Shown here one piece after another: positions 1 to 13,949 of a DNA stretch of 64,000 nt. The DNA is taken from positions 2,046,001 to 2,110,000 of the forward strand of contig NGZR01000005.1 in the NCBI GenBank assembly GCA_002197995.1, in the 5' to 3' direction. The notes under the pieces were generated by a model. That model made no database searches. It saw only the letters and a program-made list of their open reading frames with translations, and was not told where the DNA came from. Within the stretch, counting starts at the first letter, position 1; every line of letters starts with the position of its first letter. The position numbers and the translations under genes were made by a program. The DNA comes from Gaeumannomyces sp. JS-464 (Eukaryota > Ascomycota > Sordariomycetes > Magnaporthales > Magnaporthaceae).

Positions 1-2563
1 TGCCGATTGGGAATGGCCTTTGACAATTTTTGGATGGGTGGCCGCGACTCGATTATCGGGCGGGCTACGGGTGCGGGCATCTCAGGGGTGCTGCATGGGA
101 CTTCTCGCTCGCTTGCCTGCCACGCTGCGCCTGGATGCTTTCACGAGATATCAGCCCTGAGGGGAATGGAGATGTGGAGATGTCAGAAGTGTTATGGGGC
201 ACAGGATTCGCCAAGCAATACAACTAGCATCTACTCGTTCTGTTCCGTAGCCGACCACACACAATGGATATTTGCGGCCACAGGAAAATCCGAAGTCCCA
301 TACCAGCGTCTGCCTAGAGCACGGCCAGAACTATGGTAGGGACTTTCATGATAGCCCAGTAGGCACTCAATGTGGGCGATCTGTAAAGATTCGGGTAGTG
401 ATCGCACAGGCCTGAGTCAAATGGTCAGACAATGTTTAAACTGTTGGAGTGGCTGGACAGACAGCAAAACGAAGATAGAGGGAGGATAGGGAGGGCATCA
501 CCACTTCCATGCCAAGCGGAGGCGCTTATCAGAGTCAATGCACAATAGCCCGGGCTGATCTCGCTTGAATATCTCCCGTGCATGTTGGCAGTTGGTGATG
601 AGCTCGCACGCCTGAGGATTTACAGCACTGTCCATGCTTTCCTTTCGCTCCGCCAATGCACGGTCCGTTCGGGCGAGGCTCCCGACAAGCCAGCCATCGA
701 CAATGCGCGGGCTGCGGAAGGCTAGACTTCTTCAAATAGCGCAACTCACACAGCTCAGAACAGATCAGGCACCATATGTGTATGTGTGAGCTATGTATCT
801 TGTCGTGTCCTCAACTGTCCACCTACCTGGGATATCCCAGTGAGACAGGACGAGTCTGAAATGAATGAGTGTTCTACAGAGCATCCCATACGATGCCACG
901 CTGCGTCAAGACAGCCCAAAAATCTACCAGATCAGCCATCCTCCGTCAGCAGCGCGAACCAGGGATGCCTTGGAGTTGCACGATAGCGATCGTCCGAACC
1001 CGCCCTTGGCGGTCCAGGACGTCAATTCGGCCGTGTTTCAGTCTGTCGTGTTCCATTCGACACAGTAAATGGCTCGAAAAAATATCTTCTGCGTCAACCC
1101 AGCCAATGGAGCCAAACCCCCATTGAGCCTGGGCGACGGCTGGGCGCACGTATGTGTCGATGCGTATGCTCAAGTCCAGACACCACATCTTGAAATTCAA
1201 GGGCGCAGGGGTAGCTTCGGTGCGCTGCCGCGGCGTGCCGGCGTTGTGAACCATGTACTTCCAATCGATACTTGTTCCTCTGTGCGTAACCTCCTTTACT
1301 CTCTACAATCAAACGTGAAGGGAGGTCAGCTCGCCCTGTGTGTGTGTGGGACACACGGACAGCAGTCCGCCCGCTATGAGGGGTGGTTGCGCTGTATACC
1401 TGCCTAGATGGTGGTGGCCTATTTGCTCTGTAGCGACCTTGGAGGTCGAGGAGCTGGGTACAGAGTCCAGACCCCTGAATTCGTCAGCGGGAAAAGCGGT
1501 TTTAGGGGCTAGAAGAGTATGTAAGCGGGGGGGGGGGGGGGGGAAAGCCCCGGCATACGCTCGTCTACGGCATCATGGTATCTCACCTGCGCACGCTGTC
1601 GGAGCCCGTGGCTTAACAGGACGGGAGCCCAAGCTTTCTGCATTGAATTCCGCGAGCATTACCATCCCATCATATCCTTAGGGAATCGAGATGCGTGACA
1701 TGGATGACCGCTGTTTGGGCTGCTCGCGGAAACCCGTCAATGGACATCAGAGGAACTAAGGCAAGGGATATGATGCAAAGGGGGCGCTCAGCAGCGAGAT
1801 GTGGCACTGAGACGGTTGGCTTCATACGTATAACATCCCTGCGCTTGTCTCTGTCCCATCATTCGACCGTAGTCTTTTAGCCTGCCCGCCAACTTAAACG
1901 CCTGATACCGGGCAGCTTTGCTAGGCTTGATGGTATGTAGACGCAAGGAACAAACACGAAAGAGACCGCACATAGGAGGCGGCAAGGTCGTATTCTTCGC
2001 GGGAACCGGGGATCATCCCACGAGTCGGTGAGACCCTGGCCCCTTTTCGCTGCTCGACAGCTGAATTTGGGGGTGCCCCTCACTTTGATACGGTTGGTGC
2101 CCTCGGCGACTCCTGCCCTGCCTTTGACGGGCTCGAGCTGTGCAGGCAAGCACCCTCCAAATAATCCATGGGCCCAAATTTATTATATGCTGCCTGTCAC
2201 CCCCGAAATATTTTTCAGGCACCCTGTAGCATCTATCCAAACTCCTCACCTGGAGCCCTGCCGTCGCAGCTGAACACGTGTTGCCACTGGTAAGTGTCGA
2301 TTGATTTCGGAGCCGGGTCGGTGACAACCGGAAATTACTCTCTCCCAGCCTGGGCGTCCAATGCCTGCCACCTACCCCGAGCGCGAAGTGGGCCGTCAGC
2401 TTTCCATGCGACTCGGCCCTGGCCCCCGCCGCGTTTGCGCCGGCCCTCTTTCTTTTGGCGATAGCGGCGCCGTGGCTAACATTCCGACATTTTCCTCTGT
2501 CCGCCAGATCTCCCCCGATACGTTGTTGTTTACTGCGCTGCACAAGGACGACAATCCGCGACC
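1..2563. other. No recognisable gene
   Basis: Both strands hold only short open frames with no family resemblance and no convincing splice-linked exons. A run of 17 G lies at 1527-1543, a probable slippage site. The last few hundred bases are presumably the promoter and 5' leader of the dehydratase that starts at 2564. Confidence 0.5.
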
Positions 2564-4146
<1,583 letters not shown>

Positions 4147-5021
4147 CAATTCGGCCTCGCCGCACCCTCAACCTGCTAGTCAGTCTCCTCTGCAGCCGGC
4201 GGCACGGTTCTCGAAAGGGATCCGTGTCGAAAGATTTGCCAAAAACATCTCGCGAGCGCGCATATTCCCTGACTTGGTCATGATAGACGAAGAAAAAAAT
4301 GGGATGGGGAATAATATAGGAGGCGGCATCAAGGGATAGGAAAAGGCGGCACCATTTTGTTTGCATTTTGGCGTACCTTGGACTTTCTCCCTACCCCTAG
4401 CTAATCCGACCTCTGGCTTCTTGTTTTTTTTTTTACTTTGCACGCGTTAGAAATTCCAATTGGCGCATCCTCGCGGGTATACTTATTTACCCGCCCGCGC
4501 CATCCACCGCGCCAGTGAGCTTCCCCAGACCATAATGAGCAGATTCCAGTGCCCCAATCCAGTCTCCGTCAGAGATGCCGGCAGCTGACAAGACGCTTCG
4601 ACCCGGGCTTGGCCTTCCTTTTGTGGACAAGCGATATGACGGATGTAACAAGGCCTGTCAGCCGCCGAGAATTCAGTGACGCTTGGGAGACCCATTTGGA
4701 CGCATTCGATGAATGTATGGCACTTCCTTTGCTGTTGGTGGCCCTAGAACGATATTTAGGCGCTGCCTGTGACCGCCTCTCGGCGGTGGGCCTCGAATGC
4801 ATTTGAGTGTGTACAAATAGGGAGGGCGGCTGCCGAGTCTGTCGTCTGCCTCGACTGCGTACGATTTTGACGAGGTCTGCCACCAGGCGAGAAGTGAGGG
4901 CTAGGGAGACTGCTCCGCAGATATCACGACGCACACCGATATTCGCAAAACCACAAGAACAATAATTATAATTCTATTTGTGTCTTCGAACTCGGCCGAG
5001 TTGACATTTAAATCAATCAAC
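4147..5021. other. Intergenic: 3' region of the dehydratase and promoter of the secreted-protein gene
   Basis: No coding signal on either strand. The segment is A/T-richer than its neighbours, with a T run near 4426-4436. An AT-rich stretch (4960-5020) precedes the start codon at 5022. Confidence 0.5.
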
Positions 5022-5762
5022 ATGCGGCACACTGCACTCTCCGTGGCGTTTCTCGCCGCCCTGGCCGTCGCCTCGCCGCAAGCGGGCAACGGCGGGAAAT
5101 CAGACGAGGAAAAGGTCGCGGCCATGTGTCGCCCTCCGCTGGGCAACAGCACCAGCAGCAGCGGGCCGAGGCCGCCGTGCCAGGTCATCGAGGACCTCGG
5201 CACGCTGTGCAAGGCCAACGGGAGCAGCCCGCTGGCGCTCGACGCGCACGCGCAGTGCATGTGCAAGGGCTCCTTCTTCCCCGACTACCTGGCCTGCCAG
5301 AGCTGCCAGCGCGCGCACGGCGGCCTCTCGCCCGCCAACACGGACCACTACTCGGCCGTCATCAGCTCCGTCAGCCGGGTGCTCTGCTCGGGCACGCCGA
5401 CGGCCGAGTTCCCCAAGATCTTCGAGATGGTGGCGGCGGGTATGCCGCCCGCCACGACCGGCAACACGGCCAAGTCGGACGTCGGCGGCGGCCGCACCGA
5501 CGTCGGCGTCTACGCCACCATCACGTACAGCCAGGGCCCTGGGAAGATCGAGGGCAGCGCGACGGCAGCGACGACCAGGGCGGCGGCGACCGGGTCGACG
5601 ACGAGCTCGCGCACGCGTGCCAACGACGGCGGCGGCGCAGACACGGCTGCGGGCACGGCGACGCGGGCGACGACCAGCTCACCCAACGGCGCGGTGCCCA
5701 CGGCCGGGTTCGGAGGGGTGGCGTTTGGCTTGGCCGCGGGGGCTATTGTGGCGGCGCTGTGA
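5022..5762 (+). CDS. Secreted, probably GPI-anchored cysteine-containing protein, 246 aa
   Basis: Uninterrupted single-exon frame. The start at 5022 is chosen because it places a typical signal peptide first (hydrophobic LSVAFLAALAVAS followed by PQ). The mature part has about nine cysteines in two groups: an early pair, then a cluster CMCKG...CQSCQ near residues 83-98, and one near residue 125. It continues into a Ser/Thr/Ala/Gly-rich, presumably O-glycosylated stalk and ends in a hydrophobic tail (GVAFGLAAGAIVAAL) after small residues, the usual GPI-attachment layout. This looks like fungal cell-surface proteins of unknown role. I do not recognise a named family; a CFEM domain was considered but the eight-Cys spacing does not fit clearly. 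Codon use is strongly G/C-ending, like neighbouring real genes. Confidence 0.75.
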   Translation: MRHTALSVAFLAALAVASPQAGNGGKSDEEKVAAMCRPPLGNSTSSSGPRPPCQVIEDLGTLCKANGSSPLALDAHAQCMCKGSFFPDYLACQSCQRAHGGLSPANTDHYSAVISSVSRVLCSGTPTAEFPKIFEMVAAGMPPATTGNTAKSDVGGGRTDVGVYATITYSQGPGKIEGSATAATTRAAATGSTTSSRTRANDGGGADTAAGTATRATTSSPNGAVPTAGFGGVAFGLAAGAIVAAL

Positions 5763-7833
5763 TTGGGTAGGGATGGGCGATGGGGATTTCGGGGAGGGCC
5801 GCGGCCGTGAGAGGGGATGATGGATGATGGATGATATGTCTTGGGGCTATATACACGCTACATGATGAATACGACGTTGTCTGGCTGGGAAGGTGGGGGA
5901 TAATGGGCTGATTCTGTTTGTGCTTGTATAGTGTCTTGAAAGTTGGACTCGGCAGGACAGGGCAGGGCTTTGATTCCTTGCTGTATGCTGAGGAGCCAGA
6001 CAGCTGTGCTTCTAGGTAGGAATGGATTTCATGATACCCAAGGCAGGGCAGGCTTGGTCGTGAAGATGGAGGCATGTATGGCCACCTAGGTCTGGGGATA
6101 TCACGCTAGTCTGATCTTGAGAACCTAGTGCGCGGCAGATGGGAAAGTCTCGCAAGACCGGACAGCACTGGGACCATGTTCGTGTTCCGTAAGTACCTTG
6201 CCTAGGTATGCTCGATGGCTTCTTCTACTAGAAGAGCCAGCCCCTGAGCGTCGGCCGGACTCGGATCCGAGACTTCAGGCATAGTATTGCATCGCACTGG
6301 CAGACAGAGGACAGCCGGGCACCTCGGCTACGTTACCCCAAGATATTAATTCTTCCAGGTGCCCTTGGAGTCGGAGTCGGGACTCGGGATTGGATCCCGG
6401 ACGTGCTGGTTAAATTGTCAGGCCCCGCAGATCTGCCATCACAAACCCACTGAGCCTGTATTCCCAGGCTACTGATCTTTTGATGTGATTCCCACCCCCA
6501 CACCTGTCACTGGGTGCGGGCCGGGCTCGCGACTGGTCCTTTTGGTGGCCCTGGCGCACCCAGCACCAGCATGGCACGGGAGCTCGGCGGAATTTCCTTG
6601 GGTGTGCGGGCCTGTGCTCTCTGCTGTGCTGTCGGTGCGCTGCAGGGTGCTGTCGTCCCAATCCCAAGGCCCAGGGAGTCGGGAGGAATGGAGGCTGTCG
6701 CGCAGCTGACCGTCCCTGGCTGGTGTGAGGGACGCATATTTTTGGTGATTCAAGTGATTTCATTTCAAGCTTTGCCCCCGAGTTTTACGTGACGCTCGCC
6801 CGACACTTTGGTTCGCAAGCATTGGCCATTCGAGTTGCGACGGGATTGACCGACTGACGAGAAGGAAGCACCTGCACCAGACATGAGTCGAGCCGCCTGT
6901 CGGCGATGCGAGGCTCAACGTCGGGACAAAATAAAAATACCACCTCTCCTCGCCAACCGACGACGAACAAGGCAAGGTATGGCGAGACCCAGTGCAGCGG
7001 AAGCAACGGGCTCCTCTCCCCGCCAAACTAAACCCGCCCAGGCGCTGATTCCATGTCGCAGCGGCCGAAAACCACAGCGCTAGCAGGTGTGCCTGCGCAC
7101 AAGGGTCTGGCGGCTTCTCAGTTGAGGTTGGCGCGCTAGTGGGGGAGCCTCCCAGCCGGGGTTGCAGCCGCGGCCGACCAGCCAGGAGAGGACAATGGGG
7201 CCCGCCTGTCCTCTCCAGAGACCCAGAGACTGACCAGATGCAACTTGACTGGCGCTCCCTTGCGTCCACGTCCCGATGCGACATAGGGCCGCTGGGACGG
7301 GCCTGGGGGCCTGCTGTTTTGTCATGTAGAAAAGACCCAAGGTCGGCCGTCCGAAGAGGCCGCAGTGCCTTGCTCTGTGCTGTGCTGTATCTGCTCCCGA
7401 GACCTCGATTGCCTTTTGCCTGGGTCCAGACTTGACGATGGCCCCTTTCCCCAACTCCTTCAGCTGCCGTCCCGAATCCAATCAACCATCCGTACCCCTG
7501 GGACGCCGCCTCCCTGGATCCGCGCCCCGCACCTGCAGGGCGCGTGCCGTCTAGCTGCCCGGGACTTGGGGTGGTGGACCGACCGTGCCACTGTCTTGGG
7601 AATGTCCAAGGGACAACTCGGCCAACAGAAATCCGCTGAGGCTAGGATATCGAGGGACGGCAAGGGAACGAGGGTAAAAGCCGTCAGTTGGAGAGAGATC
7701 AAAAGAGGCTGTTGACAGATAACATGCCGTGCAACACCATCGCACCCCCTATCGACAAACCCGCCCCCAGTCCTTGCAGGGTCGAGCGTGCAGCTTCCAA
7801 GGTCCTAGAAAAGGCCCGCGCGAAACAATACCA
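5763..7833. other. Intergenic region, no recognisable gene
   Basis: About 2 kb with only short frames on both strands. Their compositions look random (many Arg, Pro, Cys and Ser in shifting frames) and none resembles a known family. The 3' end probably serves as promoter and leader of the methyltransferase. Confidence 0.5.
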
Positions 7834-8045
7834 ATGTTCGTCATCCGACGCACCACCGGAGCGTCCTACCCGAGGGATGTCTCGGGGGTTGAGTTTGAGA
7901 TGGACGACAAGGCGAGCATCGAGGCTGGGAGCATAGGCGACTCTACCGACATGACCAGTATCGCCGACGACCTTGAGCCTTCGACTAGCCACGCCTCGAT
8001 CCATGGCTCGCTCGACAAGGGCGACAACGACAACAACGACGACTA

Positions 8046-8079
<34 letters not shown>

Positions 8080-9137
8080 CTAGCCTCACTGTACTCGCCA
8101 AGCCGGTACGGACGCGGGGTGCCGGCGCACTTCCGTTCGTACGACACAGATCGATCAACCATCAACTCGTCGGCGCGTTCATTATACGATGGCGACGTCT
8201 ATTATACAATGGAACACGGCAGACGGTATTGCGGATCGTACTACATCCCAACGACGACAGCGAGCAGGACAGGATGCGGGTTCTGCATCAGGTGTTCATG
8301 CTGCTCGGCAACATGGAGCTGACCACGGTGCCGCTCGAGGACCCAACCATGATTCTCGACATCGGGACCGGCACTGGCGAGTGGGCCGTGGGCATGGCCG
8401 AGTGTTTTCCGGACTGCGAAATCATCGGGACCGACATCTCAGCCATCCAGCCCACCTCGGTGCCCTACAAGGTCTTCTTCGAGCTCGACGACGCCGAGGT
8501 CGACTGGATGAGGCCCCCGACTCGATGGACCTCGTGCACCTGCGCGCCATGAGTGGCGCCTTCTCCGACTGGGGCTTCATTTATCGCCAGGCTTACCAGT
8601 GCCTTAAGCCCGGCGGTTGTATCGAGATTATCGACTTCCACGACGAGACAGGCTGCGCCGGCCTCGAGCGCCACTCTCGCCCAGTCCCCCGTCCGCGCCC
8701 TGCTGGCCGCCCTGAACGAGGCCGATGGCCTCTCGGGGCGCGCCAGGGGCTGCAGCCACATGGACCCGGACTTGTTATCAGCCTGCGGCTTTGTCGACGT
8801 CAAGGTGCGCGACCACTCGGTCACCGCCAGCCTGGCACAGCCGCCGCTCGCGTCCAGAGGGGCAGCGTCCCCGCCGTCGGCGCTCGGGAAGTTCTGGCTC
8901 GTTGCGTGCCTCTTCAGCCTCGAGGCCGTCACGCTGCGGCTGCTGACGACGTACGCGGGCTGGAGCGCCGAGCGGGTCGTGGAGGCGTGCGAGGAGGTCT
9001 GCGGCGAGCTCAAGGCGCTTGCGTGTGCGCCCGACACCGGGGCCGATTTCAGGATCAGGTATCGGGTTGTGACCGCCAGGAAGCCGCTGGTGGCGCCGGC
9101 CACCGCCCAGACCTTGTCTGAAGCTGGCACTGGATAA
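7834..9137 (+). CDS. SAM-dependent methyltransferase (LaeA-like class I fold), interrupted by three frameshifts
   Basis: The N-terminal ~140 residues are low-complexity, with a long Asp run (about 8038-8078). SAM-binding motif I ILDIGTGTGEW sits near 8350-8382, followed by the acidic loop GTDIS and the later LKPGGCIEIIDFHD motif near 8602-8643. This layout is that of fungal LaeA/Umta-type methyltransferases, whose substrates are mostly unknown. Reading must shift three times: a C lost in the CCC run near 8248-8250, a C lost in the C run near 8513-8517, and one base gained (or two lost) near 8668. After correction the protein is about 434 residues. The start is uncertain: ATG at 7729, 7834 and 7900 are all in frame; 7834 is a compromise. 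Function in secondary-metabolism control would be guesswork, as no biosynthetic cluster is nearby. Confidence 0.75.
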
Positions 9138-9758
9138 GCTAGAAAGCCTGACGAGAATGGAAAGGAGGGGAAAAGAAGAGAAGCAAGGTGTATGGGAAAG
9201 AGATTTTGCCTTTTTATTGGGCTCCTTGATCCTCAAGGTTGACCATTTCCAAAGGCATGACGGTGATGATGACTAGATATACCCCTTTTTTATCGCCGCT
9301 CTTCATGGCCCTGTATTCGTTGGCATAGATAGAATTGATATTGTTCGATACACTCATGCACACTTACTAGACACTACAGCAAGAATGAATTCGACAGCAG
9401 TAGTGATGATCATCCCGTTCGAAGTCGAGTGGAGGTTTTTGCGTGACCAGCTCGTTGCTTGTTTGGGAAGGAAGGGCGAATGGCAAGGCGTTGAGTGGCT
9501 GGGCGAGCTACGTAATGGGCCAAGCTGCACCAGCTCCACTTCTCCAGCGCCCAAGGTCCCTGTGGCCGGGCAGCAGCGACAAGCAGTGCAGGCGGCGTCA
9601 ATCACCACCACGTCCATAACCACCGACGCCGACCAGAGACCAGACAACAAACCGCGATCCGTGCAACGCGGCTGCCAACGCCCAAACATGACGCATAGGA
9701 CGACATCCGGAGACAGCTGACCACCGACCCCGACCGCGTCCCCTCCGAGCCGGCCGCA
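9138..9758. other. Intergenic: methyltransferase 3' region and VPS18 promoter
   Basis: No conserved coding segment. The frames here are short or are antisense extensions of VPS18. The VPS18 start codon at 9759 follows a C/G-rich leader. Confidence 0.5.
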
Positions 9759-12700
9759 ATGGCCTTCTACCCGTCCAACGGCTCCATGGCGGCGGCCGAC
9801 GGCTCCGTCTACCCGTCGGGCGGCTTCGAGGCTGCCGTCGACGGCGTGGCCGGCCTGCAGCTGGACGACGACGCTGCCGCCGGCCTGTCCATATTCGACG
9901 TGTCGCCCGTGCGTCTCGAGTTCTCCGTCGCCGCCGACTTTGTGGCCGCCCAGGTCGCCAACAACGTTCTGGTCCTGGCCCTGTCCAACGGCCGCATCCT
10001 GCGTATCGACCTCGACCGCCCCCAGGACATTGACGACGTCGACCTGCCCCGCAAGCCGTCCGAGGCCGGCGTCGTCCGCCGCATGTTCCTCGACCCCACC
10101 GCCTCCCACCTCATCATCTGCACCTCCCAAGGAGAGAACTACTATCTCCACGCCCAGTCGCGCCAGCCGAGGCCCCTTTCGCGCCTGCGCGGCGTCGTCA
10201 TTGAGAGCATCGCCTGGAATCCCGCCCTCCCCACGGCCTCCACCCGCGAGATCCTCGTCGGCGCCTCCGACGGGAATATCTACGAGACCTTCATCGAGAC
10301 CTCCAACGAGTTTTACAAGAAGGAGGAGAAGTATCTTAAACACGTCCACAAGCTGCCCGATGGAGGGCCCGTCACCGGCCTCTGGGCCGAGGCCCTGCCC
10401 GGCCGCGGGCCCGCCGCCGACCAGAAGGTCGTCATGATAGCCGGTCACTCCCGCCTGTACCACCTGGTCGGCAAGGCCGGTCGCACTGGCCAGCACCATC
10501 ACCAGGACGGCTCCGCCTATACGCGCTTGTTTGAGTCCGAGGAGCCCACAGTCCACGAGTTGCCCAGGCCCACCTCATCCTCGAGCGCTCGCTCCGCTCC
10601 CCTGGCTGCTCCCTCGAGCCTCGTTGTGTCCCCTGATCCCCAGGATTCGCAGGACTCTGGCCGACCGCTCCAGGGCGCCGCCCCCGAGCGCGTCTTTGCA
10701 TGGCTCTCCTCCCAGGGCGTCTTCCACGGCCCCTTGCTCACGGGACCGGCGGGGCCGGAGCTTGGTGCCAAGGTGTTCGCCGAGGCGAAGCTCTTGCCGA
10801 GGTCGCAGCTCGCGGCAATGGCGGATTCTTCGGGCCGGAGAAGAGCAGCGGGCGGCTCTGAGCCCATCGAGATGGTGGCGCTGACGCAGTGGCACGTCCT
10901 CTGTCTCGTGGGCCAGCGCATAGTCGCGGCCAACCGCTTGACGGGCAACATCGTGCTCGACCAGAAGATCCTGGAGCCGGGTCAGCGGGCGGCGAACCTG
11001 TGCGTGGATCTGCAGAAGAACACGTTCTGGCTCTTCACGGCGCAGGAGATTTTTGAGATCGTGGTGCGGGACGAGGATCGGGATATCTGGCGCATCATGC
11101 TGCGGTCACAGCGGTTTGACGCCGCCATGCGGTACGCCCGCACCCCGGCACAGCGTGACGCCGTCGCTACCGCGTCGGGCGACTACCTCGTGGCCAAGGG
11201 CCTCTTCGCCGAGGCTGCTGGCGTCTACGGCCGGAGCAGCAAGCCGTTTGAGGAGGTTGCGCTCACCTTAATCGACGCCGGGCAGCCAGATGCCCTGCGC
11301 AAGTACCTGGTGGTCAAGCTTGCGTCCTACAAGAAGTCGGCGGTCATGCAGAGGATCATGATCGCTACATGGCTGATTGAGGTTTTCATGGCCAAACTGA
11401 ACTCGCTTGATGACACCATCGTCACCAAGGCCGAGCTTGCGGCCTCGGACGCGAGTCCAGCCGAGACCAAGGAGCGACTAGACACGGTGAGGGGTGAATA
11501 TCAGGACTTTGTGACCAAGTACAAGTCGGACCTCGACCGCAAGACGGTGTATGCAATCGTCAGCAGCCACGGGCGCGAGGAGGAGCTGTTGTTCTTCGCC
11601 AACGCCGTCAACGACTACAACTACGTGCTGTCGTACTGGGTCCAGCGCGAGAAGTGGGCCGAGGCGCTCGGGGTGCTCAAGCGGCAGACGGACGCTGAGG
11701 TCTTTTACCGGTACAGCAGCGTGCTGATGGCACACGTGGCTACGGGACCTGGTCGAGATCCTCATGCGGCAGTCGACGCTCAACCCACGGAGCCTCATCC
11801 CCGCGCTGCTCGAGTACGACCGCAACTACAAGGGCCGGCGGCGCAGAACCAGGCGATCCGGTACCTGCAGTACGTGGTCAACCAGCTCAACTCGACCGAC
11901 GCGGCCGTGCACAACACGCTCGTTTCCATGTACGCGGCGTCCGGGTCGGGCTCGTCGGGCCCGCGCGACGAGGTGGCGCTGCTGTCGTACCTCGAGGCGC
12001 AGGGCGACGAGCCGCGGTACGACCCGGACTTTGCGCTGCGGCTGTGTATCCAGCACCGGCGCGTGCTCTCGTGCGTGCACATCTACACCAGCCTGGGACA
12101 GTACTTGCAAGCAGTGGACCTGGCGCTGTCGCACGACGAGCTCGAGCTCGCGGCCGTGGTGGCGGACCGGCCCATGTCGAACCCGGCGCTGCGCAAGCGG
12201 CTGTGGCTGGCCGTGGCGCGGCGCGTCATCTCGCGCTCCGACGGCGGCGGCATCCGGTCCGCCATCGACTTTTTGCGGCGCTGCGATCTGCTCCGCATCG
12301 AGGATCTGATCCCCTTCTTCCCCGACTTTGTCGTCATCGATGACTTCCGCGAGGAGATCTGCGCCGCGCTCGAGGACTATGGGCGCAGCATCGACTCTCT
12401 CAAGCGCGAGATGGAGGAGTCTTCGCAGACGGCGGCCAACATCCGCGTTGACATCGCCGCGCTCGACCGGCGCTACGCCATCGTGGAGCCGGGCGAGAAG
12501 TGCTACTCGTGCGGCCTGCCGCTGCTGAGCAGGCAGTTCTTCGTCTTCCCCTGCCAGCACGCCTTCCACTCGGACTGCCTGGGCCGCAGGGTCATGGAGC
12601 AGGCCGGCGTCGTCAAGTCGCGCCGCATCAAGGAGCTGCAGGTCCAGATTTCCAAGGGCCTCGTGACGGGGACCAAGAAGGAAGATATGATTGCCGAGCT

Positions 12701-12882
12701 GGACGCTCTGGTGGCTGCATCATGGTGAGTTTACGTGCTTTGCTTTCCTGTCTCTTGTAGCAACCGATTTGAAACTAACAAACATGGATATGGACAGTAT
12801 CCTCTGCAGCGACTATGCGATCAAGATGATCGACGAGCCGTTTGTGAGAGAAGACGAAGACAAGGCTGAGTGGGCATTGTAG
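9759..12882 (+). CDS. VPS18: Vacuolar sorting protein 18 (Pep3/Vps18), HOPS/CORVET subunit
   Basis: Core subunit of the HOPS and CORVET tethering complexes that drive fusion at endosomes and the vacuole. Exons 9759-12724 and 12798-12882 (GTGAGT donor, ACAG acceptor) give 1016 residues, normal for the family. The N-terminal half matches the Pep3/Vps18 beta-propeller; the middle is the helical clathrin-heavy-chain-repeat solenoid; the C-terminus is a RING-like zinc domain starting with CYSCGLPL near residue 915. The intron splits that domain, and the second exon supplies the final Cys pair (CILCSDYAIKMIDEPF). Without the second exon the domain would lack its last ligands, so the splice is well supported. 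Residues about 662-692 are out of frame although the frame stays open: one G gained near 11744-11746 and one C lost near 11835. Tail-to-tail with the V-ATPase proteolipid gene, another vacuolar protein. Confidence 0.93.
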
Positions 12883-13321
12883 TAGCGATAGGGCATGGTT
12901 ACAGAAGAATTGGGTTGCCAAGGCTTGGCCGAAGAGGGTTTCAGAGCACGAGTTCGCCATTGCGAGTATACCCCGAAAGATGTAATGAATGTATGTATGG
13001 CCATACTAGCTACTGGGATTCGTGGGTTCGAGGGAGGATGTATATAAACTTCGGACTTCGCTGGGAGGTTCAGTCGCTTTGGCGCACGTCACTGGTGCAT
13101 AGCAGTTGATTTTTTTTTTTTTTTTTTTTTTGTGTTTCTTGGATGAGCATATCTGGTTGTCTGCGGCGACTTGGCTGTGCCTGGGAAAGAAAGTGTGCTG
13201 CTTCTGTTTGCTTCCACTCTCCACGTCTAGGTAGTTCCAGCCGCACTGTAATAGACCAAACCGAGTCAAAGACACCGAGCATTGCAAATAGGAAGGCCAC
13301 TGACGCTCTCCACCCCGGCTT
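12883..13321. other. Convergent 3' untranslated region with a poly-T run
   Basis: Lies between the stop codons of VPS18 (+) and the V-ATPase proteolipid gene (-). It has a run of 22 T at 13110-13131 and no coding signal. Transcripts from both sides probably end here. Confidence 0.6.
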
Positions 13322-13903
13322 CTAGGCCAGGCACTCGGTTACACCAATCTGGGCCTTTGTGAGCATCAGGATCGACACGATGACGCCGTACAAACCGAGG
13401 ACCTCGGCGAAGATGAGGATGAGGACCATGCCGACGTAGAGCCTGGGCTGCTGGGTGCTGGCGCGCACTATTCCGACGGTGTCAGCAAGAAACCAGGTGG
13501 GTATTGCATGCAGACGACAGGTACTGCACTATTCAGCAGGTAGAACCAAAAGAAACACACCTCCAGCGTCGCCGACGATGCCGATGGCGAAGCCGGCGGC
13601 CAGGCCGCACAGGCCGACGGACAGGCCGGCGCCGAGCTGCATGAAGCCCGTGTGCAGGGCCATCTTCTCGACGAGGCCGCCCGAGATGATGACGGACGCG
13701 ACGAGGCCGTAGATGGACAGGATCTGGGCCATGATGGCGCACAGCGTGTTCTGCATCAGCCGGTCCGGCCGGATGATGCCCGACGAGAAGATGGCGCCGG
13801 CCGACTTGGCCGTCCCGTACGACGCGCCCATGACGGTGAAGACGATGGAGACGGCGCAGCCCAGGGCGCCGAAGAAGGACTGTTGGGGATGAGGGTGTTA
13901 GTC

Positions 13904-13949
<46 letters not shown>

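Noticed and set aside
5022..5762. CFEM-domain protein
   Set aside because: Cysteines are present but the CFEM eight-Cys spacing is not evident.
9354..10556. 400-codon minus-strand frame over the 5' half of VPS18
   Set aside because: Antisense shadow of a well-supported gene; Gly/Val/Asp-rich composition is the mirror of GC-ending codons.
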